In this document: piece by piece, positions 32,604 to 44,770 of the stretch
Layout of the letters: each line of letters begins with the position of its first letter
How positions within the stretch are numbered: position 1 is the stretch's first letter
Source of the DNA: Diorhabda sublineata
Lineage: Eukaryota; Arthropoda; Insecta; Coleoptera; Chrysomelidae
Length of the DNA stretch: 64,000 bases
Reading direction: 5' to 3'
Assembly: GCF_026230105.1 (NCBI RefSeq)
Contig: NC_079485.1
Coordinates: 12,222,872 to 12,286,871 of the forward strand
Notes under the pieces: model-generated
Told to the model about the DNA's origin: nothing
Databases searched by the model: none
What the model saw: the letters and a program-made list of their open reading frames with translations, nothing else
Position numbers and translations under genes: made by a program

Positions 32604-35600
32604 TTGTGTTGTGCCCACTATAGACTGATATTTCTTATTTTTTTGTTGTTTTGTAACTGAAGAATTTCATGTTAAATTAAATCATCCTAAAAATTTTTTC
32701 ACTTTTCAACGCGGGCGGCTATGTAAGCGCCTCATATTGGCGCTATTATGAATTTATGCGCAAGCGTGAGTTGGTTTTATAGACGAAGCAACAAGTGAAC
32801 AAGCAAGTGTCACGCCCCATTTGTATTATATTTATTATAATATATTTCATTATTAAAGTGTATAAAATAAAACAACTCAATTGGTGCTTCGAAAAGACTA
32901 CCAGTTTGGTCGTCAAAACAGTAGTGTTGATTATTGTAAAGTGATTTGTTGCTACTATGTTAACAAAACCACCCACTTCTCAATAAAAACGTTTTCCAGA
33001 TCGAAAGTATGTAGGTATTAGTTTTACTCACATTAGCTCTAAATACTATAAATAATATACTCCAATCAGTTAGCAAAAGATCTCACAGACGGACAGTATG
33101 TTTGAATAGTTCTCTTTTTCATAAAAATCATTTTCGAATGCATATAAATATGTGAACGGATTTAGCAAAAAATATATTTCACAGTATTAGTAAATCTTCG
33201 TTCACCATTTCATTGTTACCAAAAACAACTTTTCCGTTCAATTCATCCTAATTTGCTTGGCTATATTTATAGAGGGGTTAAAATGGTTATATGTGGAGCT
33301 TCGATTGGATAATATGGTGTACATGGTAATATCTGATATTGGCGATTGGTTGGACAAGAATCTTGCGTGTAAACATTTCTTTTATTTTTCTGCTTGTAGA
33401 GGAATCACTTAATAAAAGTATATATTATACTTTTATATACCTATGCATATATGACTGTGAATTGTGAAGCTTTATTATTGTCATTTCCTAACCAGCAATT
33501 ATCGTATTTACGATAATTTCTAGTTCCATCAAATAATATGATTTATTTTACACTAACCTTATGTATTTGGTGTTAGCTGTTTCGCGTTGGGATACATAAA
33601 CACATTTTTGACGTGGTTGAGGAATAACTGGAAGATTGTTTAATAAAAAGTACTATTGAGATCCAGTTAATTTCTATATTTCTCCCAGCTCTATCTAGGA
33701 TGACCTGGTCGATATTACATTATTATTAGGTAGTTAAGTTTCTTCCTGGATATGAGTAGGTAGATGTTTATTTTTCTTCTATCTAATGGTGCAGTGTAAT
33801 AAGCTAAATATGTTTTATTATTCATTTTATAAATTGAACATATATATTTATTGAAAAAAATAAACGTCTATTTTCTCTAGCATGATAGCACTCACATACT
33901 AAATTATACTTTCATTTATAATATGTTCTAATTATTACGGAACCATTGAAATTTTAGGAATTCATTAAAAACATATTTTAGACAATATCATCATCATACA
34001 GTATTGCGTTTTGTAAGATGGTCACACCCAAAAGCTTCATTAGACATAATTGGCAATGAACTTTCAAAGTTTACTGATCATTTTTCTGATTTTTTTCCCA
34101 GAGAAAATCAATATTCTGGTTGAAGACTTTTGTCGTATATTTATTGTTTTTAGATTTTACTAAAGATGTTAATGTAGAGATCTCAATCGATTACCAATCT
34201 GTGAAATGTAATTCCATATAAACTTTTCTCATGGTCTCTCTAATTGGTTTTCATCACATTAATATCATAAAAAACATTACATGAAATTCATTAAATCTAC
34301 GAAAGGAAGCAAGTAATTTTCAATTCTTATTCAAAATTTTTCTAATAAAAATGTGCATAACGCAAATACATCATTAGTTTTAGAAATATACTTTTTAATT
34401 ACACTATATTTACTATCGACTTTTCAATCTCCTATACTAAGGAGATGAGATTTTCCCGACCTTCTCGATATTTACTCACGTGTTCATTGTATGTAAGAAA
34501 ACAAGAAGATAATTTCGTTTCCAAATCCGAAAGTATATTGTTTTCTTTTTTGTTTATTCACAGCTTGTGTATTTAAAGTACATGTGTATTTTATAACGGA
34601 TGACACTACTACTATTTCTAAATTACACAATACATTCATCATTTATTGATCCAATGTCTAATGATGTTGAATATACACGGTGTCCAACCAAAAGTACACA
34701 TCCTATATAAAGTAATAAAATTCTAAAATAATTGTGAAATAAGTCGACATTGATTTCGATGAGGACATATTATACCATTCTTAGAAAATATTAATTGCAA
34801 AGGGGGTTGACCGATATCTTTAAGAAAATCTTAAATCTCAAAATATTTTGATAAAGACTAAAAGAAAACGAAATGTCAATGACTCAGTAATAATGATAGA
34901 TTCTTTTCATACAATCAAATTAATATTTTCTAAAAAAATTAAAAATAGATTCATTTGTACGGTATTGAAAATAAAACGTTCCGCCAAAATTTGAAAGTAA
35001 TAGGTAGAGGATCGGAATGTTGAAATTAATCACAAACCAACATATACTTTTTGAATTTACATTTTATTCATCTCATCTTAAATTATAGTTTGTAATCAGT
35101 GACTGACTGACAAAATATACTATATAAATTAAAAACATATAAAATTAATTGTTATAAATGAGGCAAATAACATTGACATCGAACTATTATTTTTTCAATT
35201 TCAATCATTTAAACTAAAAATTATCTAAGTACTACTTTGTGTACAACATTCCTGGTTAACCTGTCTTGAGGGTTTTCCTACACGTGAGCAGGAAACAAAT
35301 CAAAACTATACTTATTGTTGAGGATAGATATTAGCTGCGGCATTATACTGAAATTGTAAAATGAAAATAAAATAAAAGGCATTCAAGAAATACTTACATG
35401 TTTTAGAGGTAGTATGAAAATTAATAGACATAAACAGTAAACGATAAAATTTTATGTTATTATTTCTGATATTAAAAATTTTTATACTGAACACTGCACA
35501 ATAAGAACACAATACAAAGTACAATTATAAAAATCGTTTACAAAAAATTGTAATAATATGATTAAGTTGAAAATATAAACTAAAATGATGTGGAATCAAA

Positions 35601-38600
35601 CAAAAACTATATATGAAGCCAAACTGGTCAAATATATTATAAGCATGAAAATATCATCTATAATATAAAAATAAAAATACGTCGCCATCTACCGGATATC
35701 TGTGCAACTTAGATGCCAAACTGCTGTCTATTATATTAAATATTTTATATTGTACACACTAAAGTCGTATAATAAACATTAAATTTGCAATAACAAATAT
35801 TCACATCAATAATAGGAATAAAAACTACCCCATCTCCCAAGTTGGATAAAATTACCGATTCCTACAAAAGTTGCTAAAAATTGGTTCAGTTATTTCGGAG
35901 TTTATCGCGAACATACATCGTTACACGCAATTTTTATGTATACAATGACTCTGGTACTTATCATTGATTGATTTCATATATTTGATTGATAATATAAAAA
36001 TCATTATTTGCTTACATTAAAAACAAAAGAGTACTTGCCATATCCTGATTAAACGTAGAGACACATGATAGTATTCAAAGGGTTGGTGCAAAATTTTTGT
36101 ATTTTTAACAAATAGAAATACCATCCTTGTCACTAAAATAATTTTTCTGTAACCTCGACTACATTTCATACTTGTTTTGGTTATCGAATAATTAGTGCTA
36201 ACGATATATTTTGGGCGCTTTTGTAGTTAGAAAACCTTAAATACTATTTCGATAAAAACAAATTTTTAACAAGAATTTCACTGAGACCGAATTTTATTCT
36301 TTGACTGAGCTTTGGAGCTTCTATAACCGTATAACAATCATCTTGTTATAAAGTAGAACAGTTACTCTTGAGTATTTCCACTTAGAGAAACAAACCATGG
36401 AGTGGAAGACGCCGATGGGTTAGGGGATTTGACACCTAAACAGTCACCCGCCGTTTTTCATCTCCGTAGGATATATAGTCAAGTAAAGAAATATATAGAT
36501 ATATAGACGGTTTCTCCTGCATTATAATATGATGGAAACCAAAGGCGTACCACGAATTATATGCACTTGTTGGGGTTATTTTTATAATTATTGCGTAGTT
36601 GTACCCACATTTATCATTAAAATAGAAGTAGTAACGTTTTAGAGATAATTTCTTCGCATTTTCCAAGTTATGTATTTTGCTTTCTTCAATTCTCAATAAG
36701 GTATTTGTTTGTCCCTTATCGCTTTCTGACTACCTTGTTTTATTGAACAAGATACATTGGGTGATTCATCAAATGCTAGAGATTTTATGCATCCACAATA
36801 TAATAGACATCTCGAACTCCTAGATTTCTTCTGTGAATTATCTTGAATATAATAGAAATAATGTTGGTTTCGAATAACAGTCCAATTAACTAATAAAATT
36901 CTATATCTAACAAATGTGATAATATGTGCATTATTGGAGAATTGTCATGTACTTTTCGTTAAACTCAGAAAAAAAGGATTTTAATATTTATTTATAAAAT
37001 GATCTTGACCACTTTTTAAAGAATTTTTTTGTCACATATATTATTTATTAATAAACATTGATTTCGAGTTTTGCTTTGAAAAAAGCGAGATGCCTAGTGT
37101 TTTTAATTAATCTTTTCTAGATTTTTTTTAAAATTAACTAAATATTTTTTCACAAAAAAAAACGCTACAGTATTTGTAACACGAATATCTATCTGAAGAT
37201 CCAATTACTGATGAATTTAGTCAAAGATGATTGAACTCAAGATATGGAAATAAGCTGTTAAGCTGAAAATACTATAACTTTTAATCAATATCTTCAAATT
37301 GAAAAAATATTATCATCAATTGTGACAATGCTTTAGTGGAAATAGTAAGGCGTCACAATTTTTGTGATGTTGAAAAATGTGAGCATGAATTTGTTAAAAA
37401 CAATCCAAAATATATATTCTAAAAACTATACGGTTTAGGGAGAAATTACTTCACTAAAGTGATCTGATTAACTTTTTTATATAACTATAATTAATCTATT
37501 GCAATAAGGAACACAAATGTTCTCATATTGTGCTATCGTATATATAGTTAACATTATTTGCACTTGAAATCATTCAAAAAATCTGAAAATTGATGTAACG
37601 AATTTGCATGAGATAAATGACATTCTTAAGAATACTATGCGATATGCTTGGAAAAAAACTTAACCTTAAGTGTTTGCCGAGGAGAAATTATTACTTTCTA
37701 ATGTATGCACAACATCTCACTTTTTCAATCGACATTAACACTATCATTTTAAATAATACTACGTATCAGATTTCCTCCGTCGCTTCCGTGACAATAAACC
37801 AGACCAAAAACAAACAAAGCAAACCAAACGAAACAATCTCAGATGCTTCCTCAGTAGGATTATATAAATATTGAAAATGCTTTTATCCATCAAGATTTCC
37901 AGTAGTCATTTTTCTGCGTCTATAGCATTGTTATTATCGGAAATATTCAACGAAATTTACTAAAATTCTTTCAATTATCTAACGATCGCTATGCTAAATC
38001 TCTTTACCGGATTTAAGCAATGATCCGAAGATTTAGATTCGACGAACAGTGTAATCGACAGATATATGCTCTGTTTAATTGATCCTGTCAATCATTGTGG
38101 ATTAACGGGTAAGGGCCCATCCCTCAGGATACGCTTATGATGAGTTTGTTCTTGCTTCTTTACGCTTTGTTGTACCACCGAAGGGGACAAAATAGGCCTG
38201 CGTCCATAACTTCTACCAAAAATTACGTTCGGTAATTATTATATTGTCATTGGAACGAAGTTATCTGGTTTTAAAATCTGCTTGAGATTTTATTCTTGTT
38301 TAAATAATCGTCCTATTATAAACACTCTTTACCATATATTATCATGATATTAAAATTTATTTTCCCAAGAATAAGAACCTTTTTGAAGAATATTATTCGA
38401 AACCCAAAAATTTATAATGCTTTTTAATTTAAATTATAAAGGCAATCATCGTTGGGCTTGTTAAAATTACGCGTTATTTGCAAACTTCGTGCAAAGTGCT
38501 AACGCGATAAAGTTAATTAAACTGTTTACAAAATAAATGAACATTCTAGAAGTTTATAATTTACAAAATGAAAGGTGGTATCACAAACTAATTTATCAAA

Positions 38601-39394
38601 TACTTTTATGGACATAGAGTACTTAGGTAGATTTTTTCTGTTCTTCAATACAGTAGAAATGTATTTATAGGTAGTGAAAAGATAATTTGAGAAGTAACTG
38701 TTGCAAAGACAAATATTCTAAGTAGTACAATAAAACTTTATATCATTTTATTTCTAACACAAGCTTCAATTAAGAATTGAACTATTCTGTTCCAACCATT
38801 GAGTCAGAATATGTAGTAACACAACCAAGTATGAAATCACTTTTACTGAAAATACCTTATTCTCATCTTTTTTGTTGCTAAAACTAAATATGTACTCGAA
38901 AATATGTATCAACTATCATTACTTTACATTTTATATATATTTTATACTATATTCACTCGATAAAGTTAGTTAAAATAATTAAAAAACTAGGTATAATGGA
39001 TATGGATGACTACGGAATCACATTTTTACACCACAAAGTTGGTCTTCTTTTTTTTTTAACATATTTTGTTTTTTACCGTCATCTTTAAATTTCCTGAACA
39101 TGTAAACATTTTGATGACAGTTTTTGGTATATTTTTGTCGAGTTTCTGATTTGTAAACAAAAAAACTTTTTTAAAAAGATTATTTAACTTTAGAACTAAA
39201 TTTGCTCTGGATAAATCGTGTGTACCACATAAGGTATAGTGTGTTTGTATTGAAGATATAAGAACATGACCAAAAAAACGAAAAAAGAAAAAAAATTATG
39301 TACCAATAATATGGGGGAAACTAAAAAATCATTTGCAGTGTTTATATTACTGGTCATAACTCAAGAAACAACAAAGTAATAAACTTCCTTAACC
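32604..39394. other. Long stretch without a recognisable gene
   Basis: About 6.8 kb of AT-rich DNA. A CpG-containing patch at about 32705-32815 (GCGGGCGGCTATG, GCGCCTCATATTGGCGC) could be old TE or regulatory DNA. A lone Tc1-like terminus lies at 34672-34693. The longest frames (36436-36696 minus, 37617-37874 plus) have no recognised motif. Confidence 0.45.
34672..34693. repeat. Solitary Tc1-like terminal repeat
   Basis: TATACACGGTGTCCAACC is the inverse of the GGACACC(T/G)TGTATA ends seen at 4413 and 54643. No transposase coding and no inverted partner were found nearby, so it may be a MITE end or a scar. Confidence 0.35.
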
Positions 39395-40860
39395 TTCTGC
39401 CATTTGATTCTGATTAAGCTCAACAACTTGGTGAGGGATCTGGGATTAACGGAAGGAAAACTGAATTGCCTGGGTGTTCACATAAAAAGTGCTTGCTGGT
39501 GGGGTTTAGTGTATAGGAAAATTTTTCGAAAAGAGGTGTCTGTCATAAGTTTAAATACAAAAAGGAGGCATTTTATTAACGCGTACGAAACGAGTTTGAA
39601 GGTTGTGTTATTGCACAAAAGTATGTATTCCTGTTGGTCCTTTACTACATACGAGGGCGGTTTAACTATTATTGAGACAAACGCTGTAGATGGCGTGCTT
39701 GTATGTTTTGGAAGTCGTGGCTTGATTATGTGTTAGCTGGGACCTTTACTAACAGTGTGGCATAATTTTCGTCGGGATGCATATTTTAAGCGTGCTACTG
39801 TCAGCATAATTATCGACTGCACACCAGACAACAGTCGCCGCGTAGAATAACTCATTTTGGAGGGCCGTAGACTTAATGTTCGAAAATTTCCGCTAAACTC
39901 TGCATTAGTATTGGTAGCGTAGAGTCTATTCATACAATTCATACAGAACTAGGGTGAGAGAACATGCCCCCTACAGTCCGGACTTATTACAATGCGACTA
40001 CTACATATTTAGACCACTAAAAGAAGCCCTCTAAAATTTAGCACCGACGAAAAGATAAAAACATAGCTGTCCGAGTAGCCCAAATAATTATACCGGTATC
40101 AAAAAGCTTTTCGAGAAGTGGCACAAATGTGTGCTCACTAGTGAGTAACTTACCTTGAGAAACTATGAATTTTTGTAAATATTTTCGATAATAAATAAAT
40201 GTGTCAGAGCGTTTGTCTTGATCATATTTGAATCGCCTATGCGGTGATATGAAAGTAACATGTATGCTTCTTCGTTAGCAAGGGGGTTTTACAAATTTAC
40301 CATGTTTCTTGAGTTGATGTTAAGTATATCTAGAGATCAGCATTGGTATAGAAAGACCTGGCGAGAAGAACATTCTACGCAGAAATCTTGTATATGTATA
40401 TTGAAAAACGTACTTTTACAACCTCTACCCAAGTTGGGTCTTATGGAATAGTCTTCAAAGGTATTAGGCATTGGAAGTTGAACGTGAACTCTGAATCTAT
40501 ATTGACATTAAATGAGTATGTATATTAACCAAGTAAATTCTTATAAGGGCTACTGGAGCACTAGTGTGATAGGGGTCTTACAGTCACTTTATCGAGAAGA
40601 TGAGCAAGATCATCGTAGAAAACGCTTCACAAAAGGCTTCGAAGAAAAAGACAAGATGGAAAGCTACAAAAAAGCTACCAATAATAATATTTTTGTTGGC
40701 CTAAATATTCACAGTCATCTAGTAACTTGGAATTGATTATTTAAAGAACTTGAAGGGATTGTTAAAATTCTTCTTAAAACCAAGTTAGTACAAATATCGA
40801 GCGTCATCTGCTATTTATTCACGGATCTCCATTTTTACAGTGTAATTTTTATGTGTAATG
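39395..40860 (+). pseudogene. Decayed copy of an uncharacterised multi-copy (TE-like) protein gene, split by a mariner
   Basis: Before the mariner the plus strand reads LNNLVRDLGLTEGK, then RRHFINAYETSLKVVLLHK and, frame-shifted, VCIPVGPLLHT. After it (from about 40241): CGDMKVTCMLLR-QGGFTNLPC, then DQHWYRKTWREEHS, KNVLLQPLPKLGLME and NNNIFVGLNIHSH. In the same order this matches a pattern I remember from a high-copy arthropod and cnidarian protein family: L-x-x-L-I-R-D-L-x-L-S, W-R-L-F-I-D-S-S-K-x-S-L-K-x-V-L-L-H, I-P-V-G-H-S, I-C-G-D-L-K-V-I, C-F-L-C-x-W-D-S-R-A, L-P-P-L-H-I-K-L-G-L-M-K, I-F-V-G-P-Q-I. Its function is unknown to me. Stops and frame changes show this copy is dead. Confidence 0.55.
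39650..40240 (+). mobile_element. Deleted mariner inserted in the uncharacterised gene
   Basis: The left end is TACGAGGGCGGTTTAACTAT (39650-39669) with AAACGCT at 39679. The right end, read inversely, is a similar sequence at 40208-40240; about 24 of 30 aligned bases match (for example AGCGTTTGTCT in both). Inside, the coding starts with helix-turn-helix scraps (VE-LILEGRRLNV, then KISAKLCISIGSVESIHTIH) and jumps directly to HAPYSPDLLQCDYYIFRPLK, a mariner third-acid block, and to GIKKLFEKWHKCVL at the C-terminus. The catalytic centre with the first two Asp residues is deleted, leaving about 590 bp. The host protein pattern resumes immediately on the right. Confidence 0.7.
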
Positions 40861-41833
40861 GAATTTTTTGTACAGAAACGTCCAAAATGTTACATATATC
40901 TTATACTGTCTTGGCGTGCGACTGATCAGACAGTCAATACGAGGTAGTCAGCAACATCTTCCATCGAACATAACTATGCTTAAGTGGAAGACGTGCTCTG
41001 GTCAATTTTTCTAGCATCTAATTATTCAAAAGGTTTAGTCGCTCTGAACAATTTTCTTTATCGGATAGTATGACGAATAAAAATCTTATTTTCGGTTATG
41101 ATTGGAAATTTACTGTTTCCTAATATTTTTGTTTATTTTTGTCAAATATAATCGCAGTACGTAGTTATGGTGCTAGTAATTTAGCTTAGATCAACAGATT
41201 TTTTTAGAATGTGACAAATAATTCTATATTTTAATGCATAACATATTCAGTAAGTATATTCTTAATTAAACAACACTAATCCTATAAGGAATACAATGTA
41301 TTGTGTAATTTAAGATTGACAGTTTTATTTAAATATTCCCTTTAAACAGTCATGTATTTCTTACAATTTCTATTTTACCTTACCATATCTCGCATACTGT
41401 TGAGAATAATGATATTTATTCATAATATCAGTTTTTTCAATGCTTCAATCATATCTGAAAATGGACAATGCCAGTTTTTGACTGATATATTTTTTATGTT
41501 TGTTCTGTGTTATAACTGGCCTAGTCTAGCGCTTCAGCAAGGGGAATAAAATGACGCAAAAAGGGAACGTAGAGGGTGTACGAGAGTACAAGAGAGATAA
41601 ATCAATACCTCTACAATCTTACCGCTATTTTCATCCGTACCACAGAGCTTCGTATACACCCTACACCCACAGGTTGAAATTATCATGCAAAGGACCTTCC
41701 GAAAATTTAGATCCAATCACGCATTCAAATCTAATCTGCCCATGGACGGTTTATAGTACAGGGGATTATACCGAAAATGAAAATTAATCAAGGCAACACA
41801 ACAAGCAAAAGTTATATCCGCATAAATGAGTCC

Positions 41834-41872
<39 letters not shown>

Positions 41873-43975
41873 TGAGTGACATGATCGAACAATAAATAAA
41901 ATAATAAAATTTCCTATTCATTGAATTGAATTGCCGATTTTTATAAATAACAAACTGCAATAAAAAACAGACTTAAACTTGTGCTTGTAATACATAAAGT
42001 ATCGATAAATATAATAAGTTGTTTTTTACCTTATATTTATTAAACTTAGAAACCTTATAATCAAATCAAGTCAAAATCAACGCTAATATTAAAATTACGA
42101 ACTCCTTGAATTATCAGCATTTTACAATTTCATATTATGGATAGTTACGAGGTGTGAATAACCGTAGTCATAATACTTTTTATTCGTTACAAATTTTGCC
42201 TCTTGTCAAGATGAAACCTCTCTATTTAACAGTTCCATTGTTGAACGTTGTACTGGAAATCGGTATCGCTTTAAGATCGGGAAGTGCGGTGGATGTGCTA
42301 ACCCATAGTAGATGCTGAATTTAGCATAAATAGCTCTCATAGACAAAGCAAAAGGGACTGGTACGTTATCTTCCACAAATCGAGTTCTCATCTTCACATA
42401 CGCTCACCTATGGCCGTCATACGACGACCAGGGCAGGGCGGAAGGAGGATCGTCTGACAGACAAGTTCAAAGATGTCATGAGCACGCTCGCAGGTAGCTG
42501 GTAGCAACATCAGTATTAGTATCTCAAGGAAATTTATTATAAGCAATGGACAGTTTTCGATAATAGCCATGAGCTACTTGTTCATCACAAACAAACTTAA
42601 AATCCTAAATGGTTATAAGCTGATGTTAGAAAAATTTCCACTGTCAATCACCGATGTAATTTATATACAGAGTGAACTACAGATAATTATATACATACAT
42701 ACTTAAACACGTCGATTTTTGTTGCATTTAGATTCCTTATTTGATGTTAAGAAGTTGGGCAAGTACCAATAAGGAAATTGGTGAATGAGAAACATCTTCA
42801 TGGTAAAACTGAGTCTATTTTAAGAAACAAAAATGTTTCAGTGATTCCCCAAAATCTAATGAATACTGCAAAATATTTCCTAAACTCACTCCGTATAATA
42901 ACTTGTTTACTGCTTTTGATTTATAATCACGAATTCTACATTGTTTCTAAATATAGAAAGATCTGTCCTTAACATAACATTGCAAGGGCATGTGTATTAT
43001 AAAGAGTTTAAATTACCTTTATGGGTTAATATTAATCACAAAGGCAGGGGCGAAATGATCAATTGCAGGCAGCTTTTGAATAAATTTTGGTTTAACGTTT
43101 ACTTGACAAAACAAAAGCGGGCTTTTAATGAAACTATGTGTATAGGGAGATAGTTAATTATTACGATGAAATGCTGGAAATTTAGAGCAACAAACTTATT
43201 TTTCTACGTGTTCAACGGTAAATTCAATAAGCTTCAGCTATAATCCTTCTGCTTAAAATTGACATTCAACACTCGTTGTTGGAAACATGCTTGTATAAAC
43301 TTCTCTGTGTAGGAGTATTCAGTAAATCAAGCTACTTTCGCGTAAGTACTGAAACATTTGATAGTTGTTGTCCAGGTTACAATGGAGTAATTAAATCGAG
43401 GAACATAGATTAGGTGTGTTCTCGTAAAGGAGAAACGTATGTAAAACCTAGATTTTTTAATTCTTTAAATTGTATTTTAACATTAAGTTGGTACTAAACA
43501 ATATAGAAGAATGAGTTTTTAAAATTTGCGGTGGGGTGTTTGTGACAAGTTAAAAATAGATTAGCAGTAGATTTTCTGCTAAGTCAGCAGGAAGACAAAT
43601 TGCTTGTAATTGATGATTTTGAATTTTAAAAAATAGAAACTTCAAAATTCTTTGGTGCTGCTCAGTAAAAGGATGTAAAGCAAAGTGCCATACCGACGGA
43701 GGTGAGTTCGCTGGAACGTCTTTGTTCTATGGTTTGAGTATGATAAGATACCACCGTTAGTCTAATAATATCCATATACACTTCTTTCGTTTTTAAATAA
43801 TTAAATTGATTTTGTTTGCTTATTTCAGAAAGCAACAATATCGTGGATTTTGATCTAGATCATGGCAAATGTGCAAAAACTAAGTAGAGAAACTGCAAAC
43901 GTAAAGCAACTACCGACAAAAGGCAAAAGATTGTATACTATAAAATTGTTAAATCACCGTATAGGGAGCATTTAA
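40861..43975. other. No certain gene
   Basis: Mostly AT-rich. GC-richer patches at 41520-41790 (78-codon frame, MTQKGNVEGVREYKRDKS...) and 42190-42500 have no recognised motif. The end of this interval (about 43830-43970) may contain the degraded N-terminal zinc-finger part of the following MULE (NCKRKATTDKRQK), but that match is weak. Confidence 0.4.
41837..41871. repeat. (AT)n microsatellite, 35 bp
   Basis: Uninterrupted AT run with no TE end recognised on either side. Confidence 0.95.
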
Positions 43976-44770
43976 CTATAAAATATATAAAGTCAATTCG
44001 CCACACCATTAATAGATATCGCTTTAAATTTTATAAATAATACAGAACTGACCGAGGAGAATATTTTTATTAGGCTTTGATTCAACTATTAACATAATTA
44101 CATTTGGAACTAAAATAAATTTACATTGTTTAAAAAACCCAGCAACATTTTACATGGATATCACTTTTAAATACTGTCCAAAGTACTTTTTCTATTTGTT
44201 CATCATACATGGTGTTCACAATGAACATTTATGTTACGTCGATCTTTTGCCTTTCACCGAATAAACTTTCAACAACGTACATTACTGCTCTTTCGTGTAG
44301 CCTTTGAAAAATTTAATATGGCTGTATATCCTTCTCGAATTGTTATCGAGTTTGAACTAGCTATTCTCAGCGCCATAATTACTGGTTGGCCATTATCAAC
44401 CGTACTTGGATGTAGATTAACCGAACCCAAAGTTTGTGTAGGAAAAAACAAATATTAGTATTAGTTTCTGATGATAAAAAGTCTGATGCTTCAGTCAAAT
44501 GGCTGCAACATATATTTGGCGTACCTTATCTCTTTCCTGAAAAAGTAAGTCAATGCTTTTTCGATAATGTCATGGAGGGAGGATATGACCAATAGTTAAA
44601 TTTCAAACATGGTTGATTATTTGGTAGAAAATTACTTAGCAGAGGATGTAGTGTTCCCTCCACACTTATGGGCATCCAGATCCAGCGATATGTCACTTAA
44701 GATCAATCTGTATGAGTCATTTCAATCTCACTTTTCTAAATTATTTTACCATCACCATCCAAATATTGTA
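43976..44770 (+). pseudogene. MULE (Mutator-like) transposase relic
   Basis: Plus-strand pieces follow the order of a MULE catalytic domain: IKSIRHTINRYR, FLLGFDSTINIITFGTKINL, ATFYMDITFKYCPKYFFYLF (first catalytic Asp at 44157) and HGVHNEHLCYVDLLPF. After a frameshift: FEKFNMAVYPSRIVIEFELA and WPLSTVLGCRLTEP. Then WLQHIFGVPYLFPEKV, and finally DYLVENYLAEDVVFPPHLWA and LYESFQSHFSKLFYHHHPNI, matching C-E-S-F-H-S-H-F-N. Where active MULEs have V-I-x-D-F-E, this copy has VIEFE (codon at 44348), so the second catalytic Asp is replaced. At least three frame changes and several stops show it is dead. No terminal inverted repeats were found. Confidence 0.75.

Noticed and set aside
32705..32815. CpG-containing patch as a promoter
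   Set aside because: It lies beside the TE nest with no downstream coding frame; more likely old repeat DNA.
39404..39736. 110-codon frame read as one protein
   Set aside because: It is a chance fusion of the decayed multi-copy gene with the left end of the inserted mariner.
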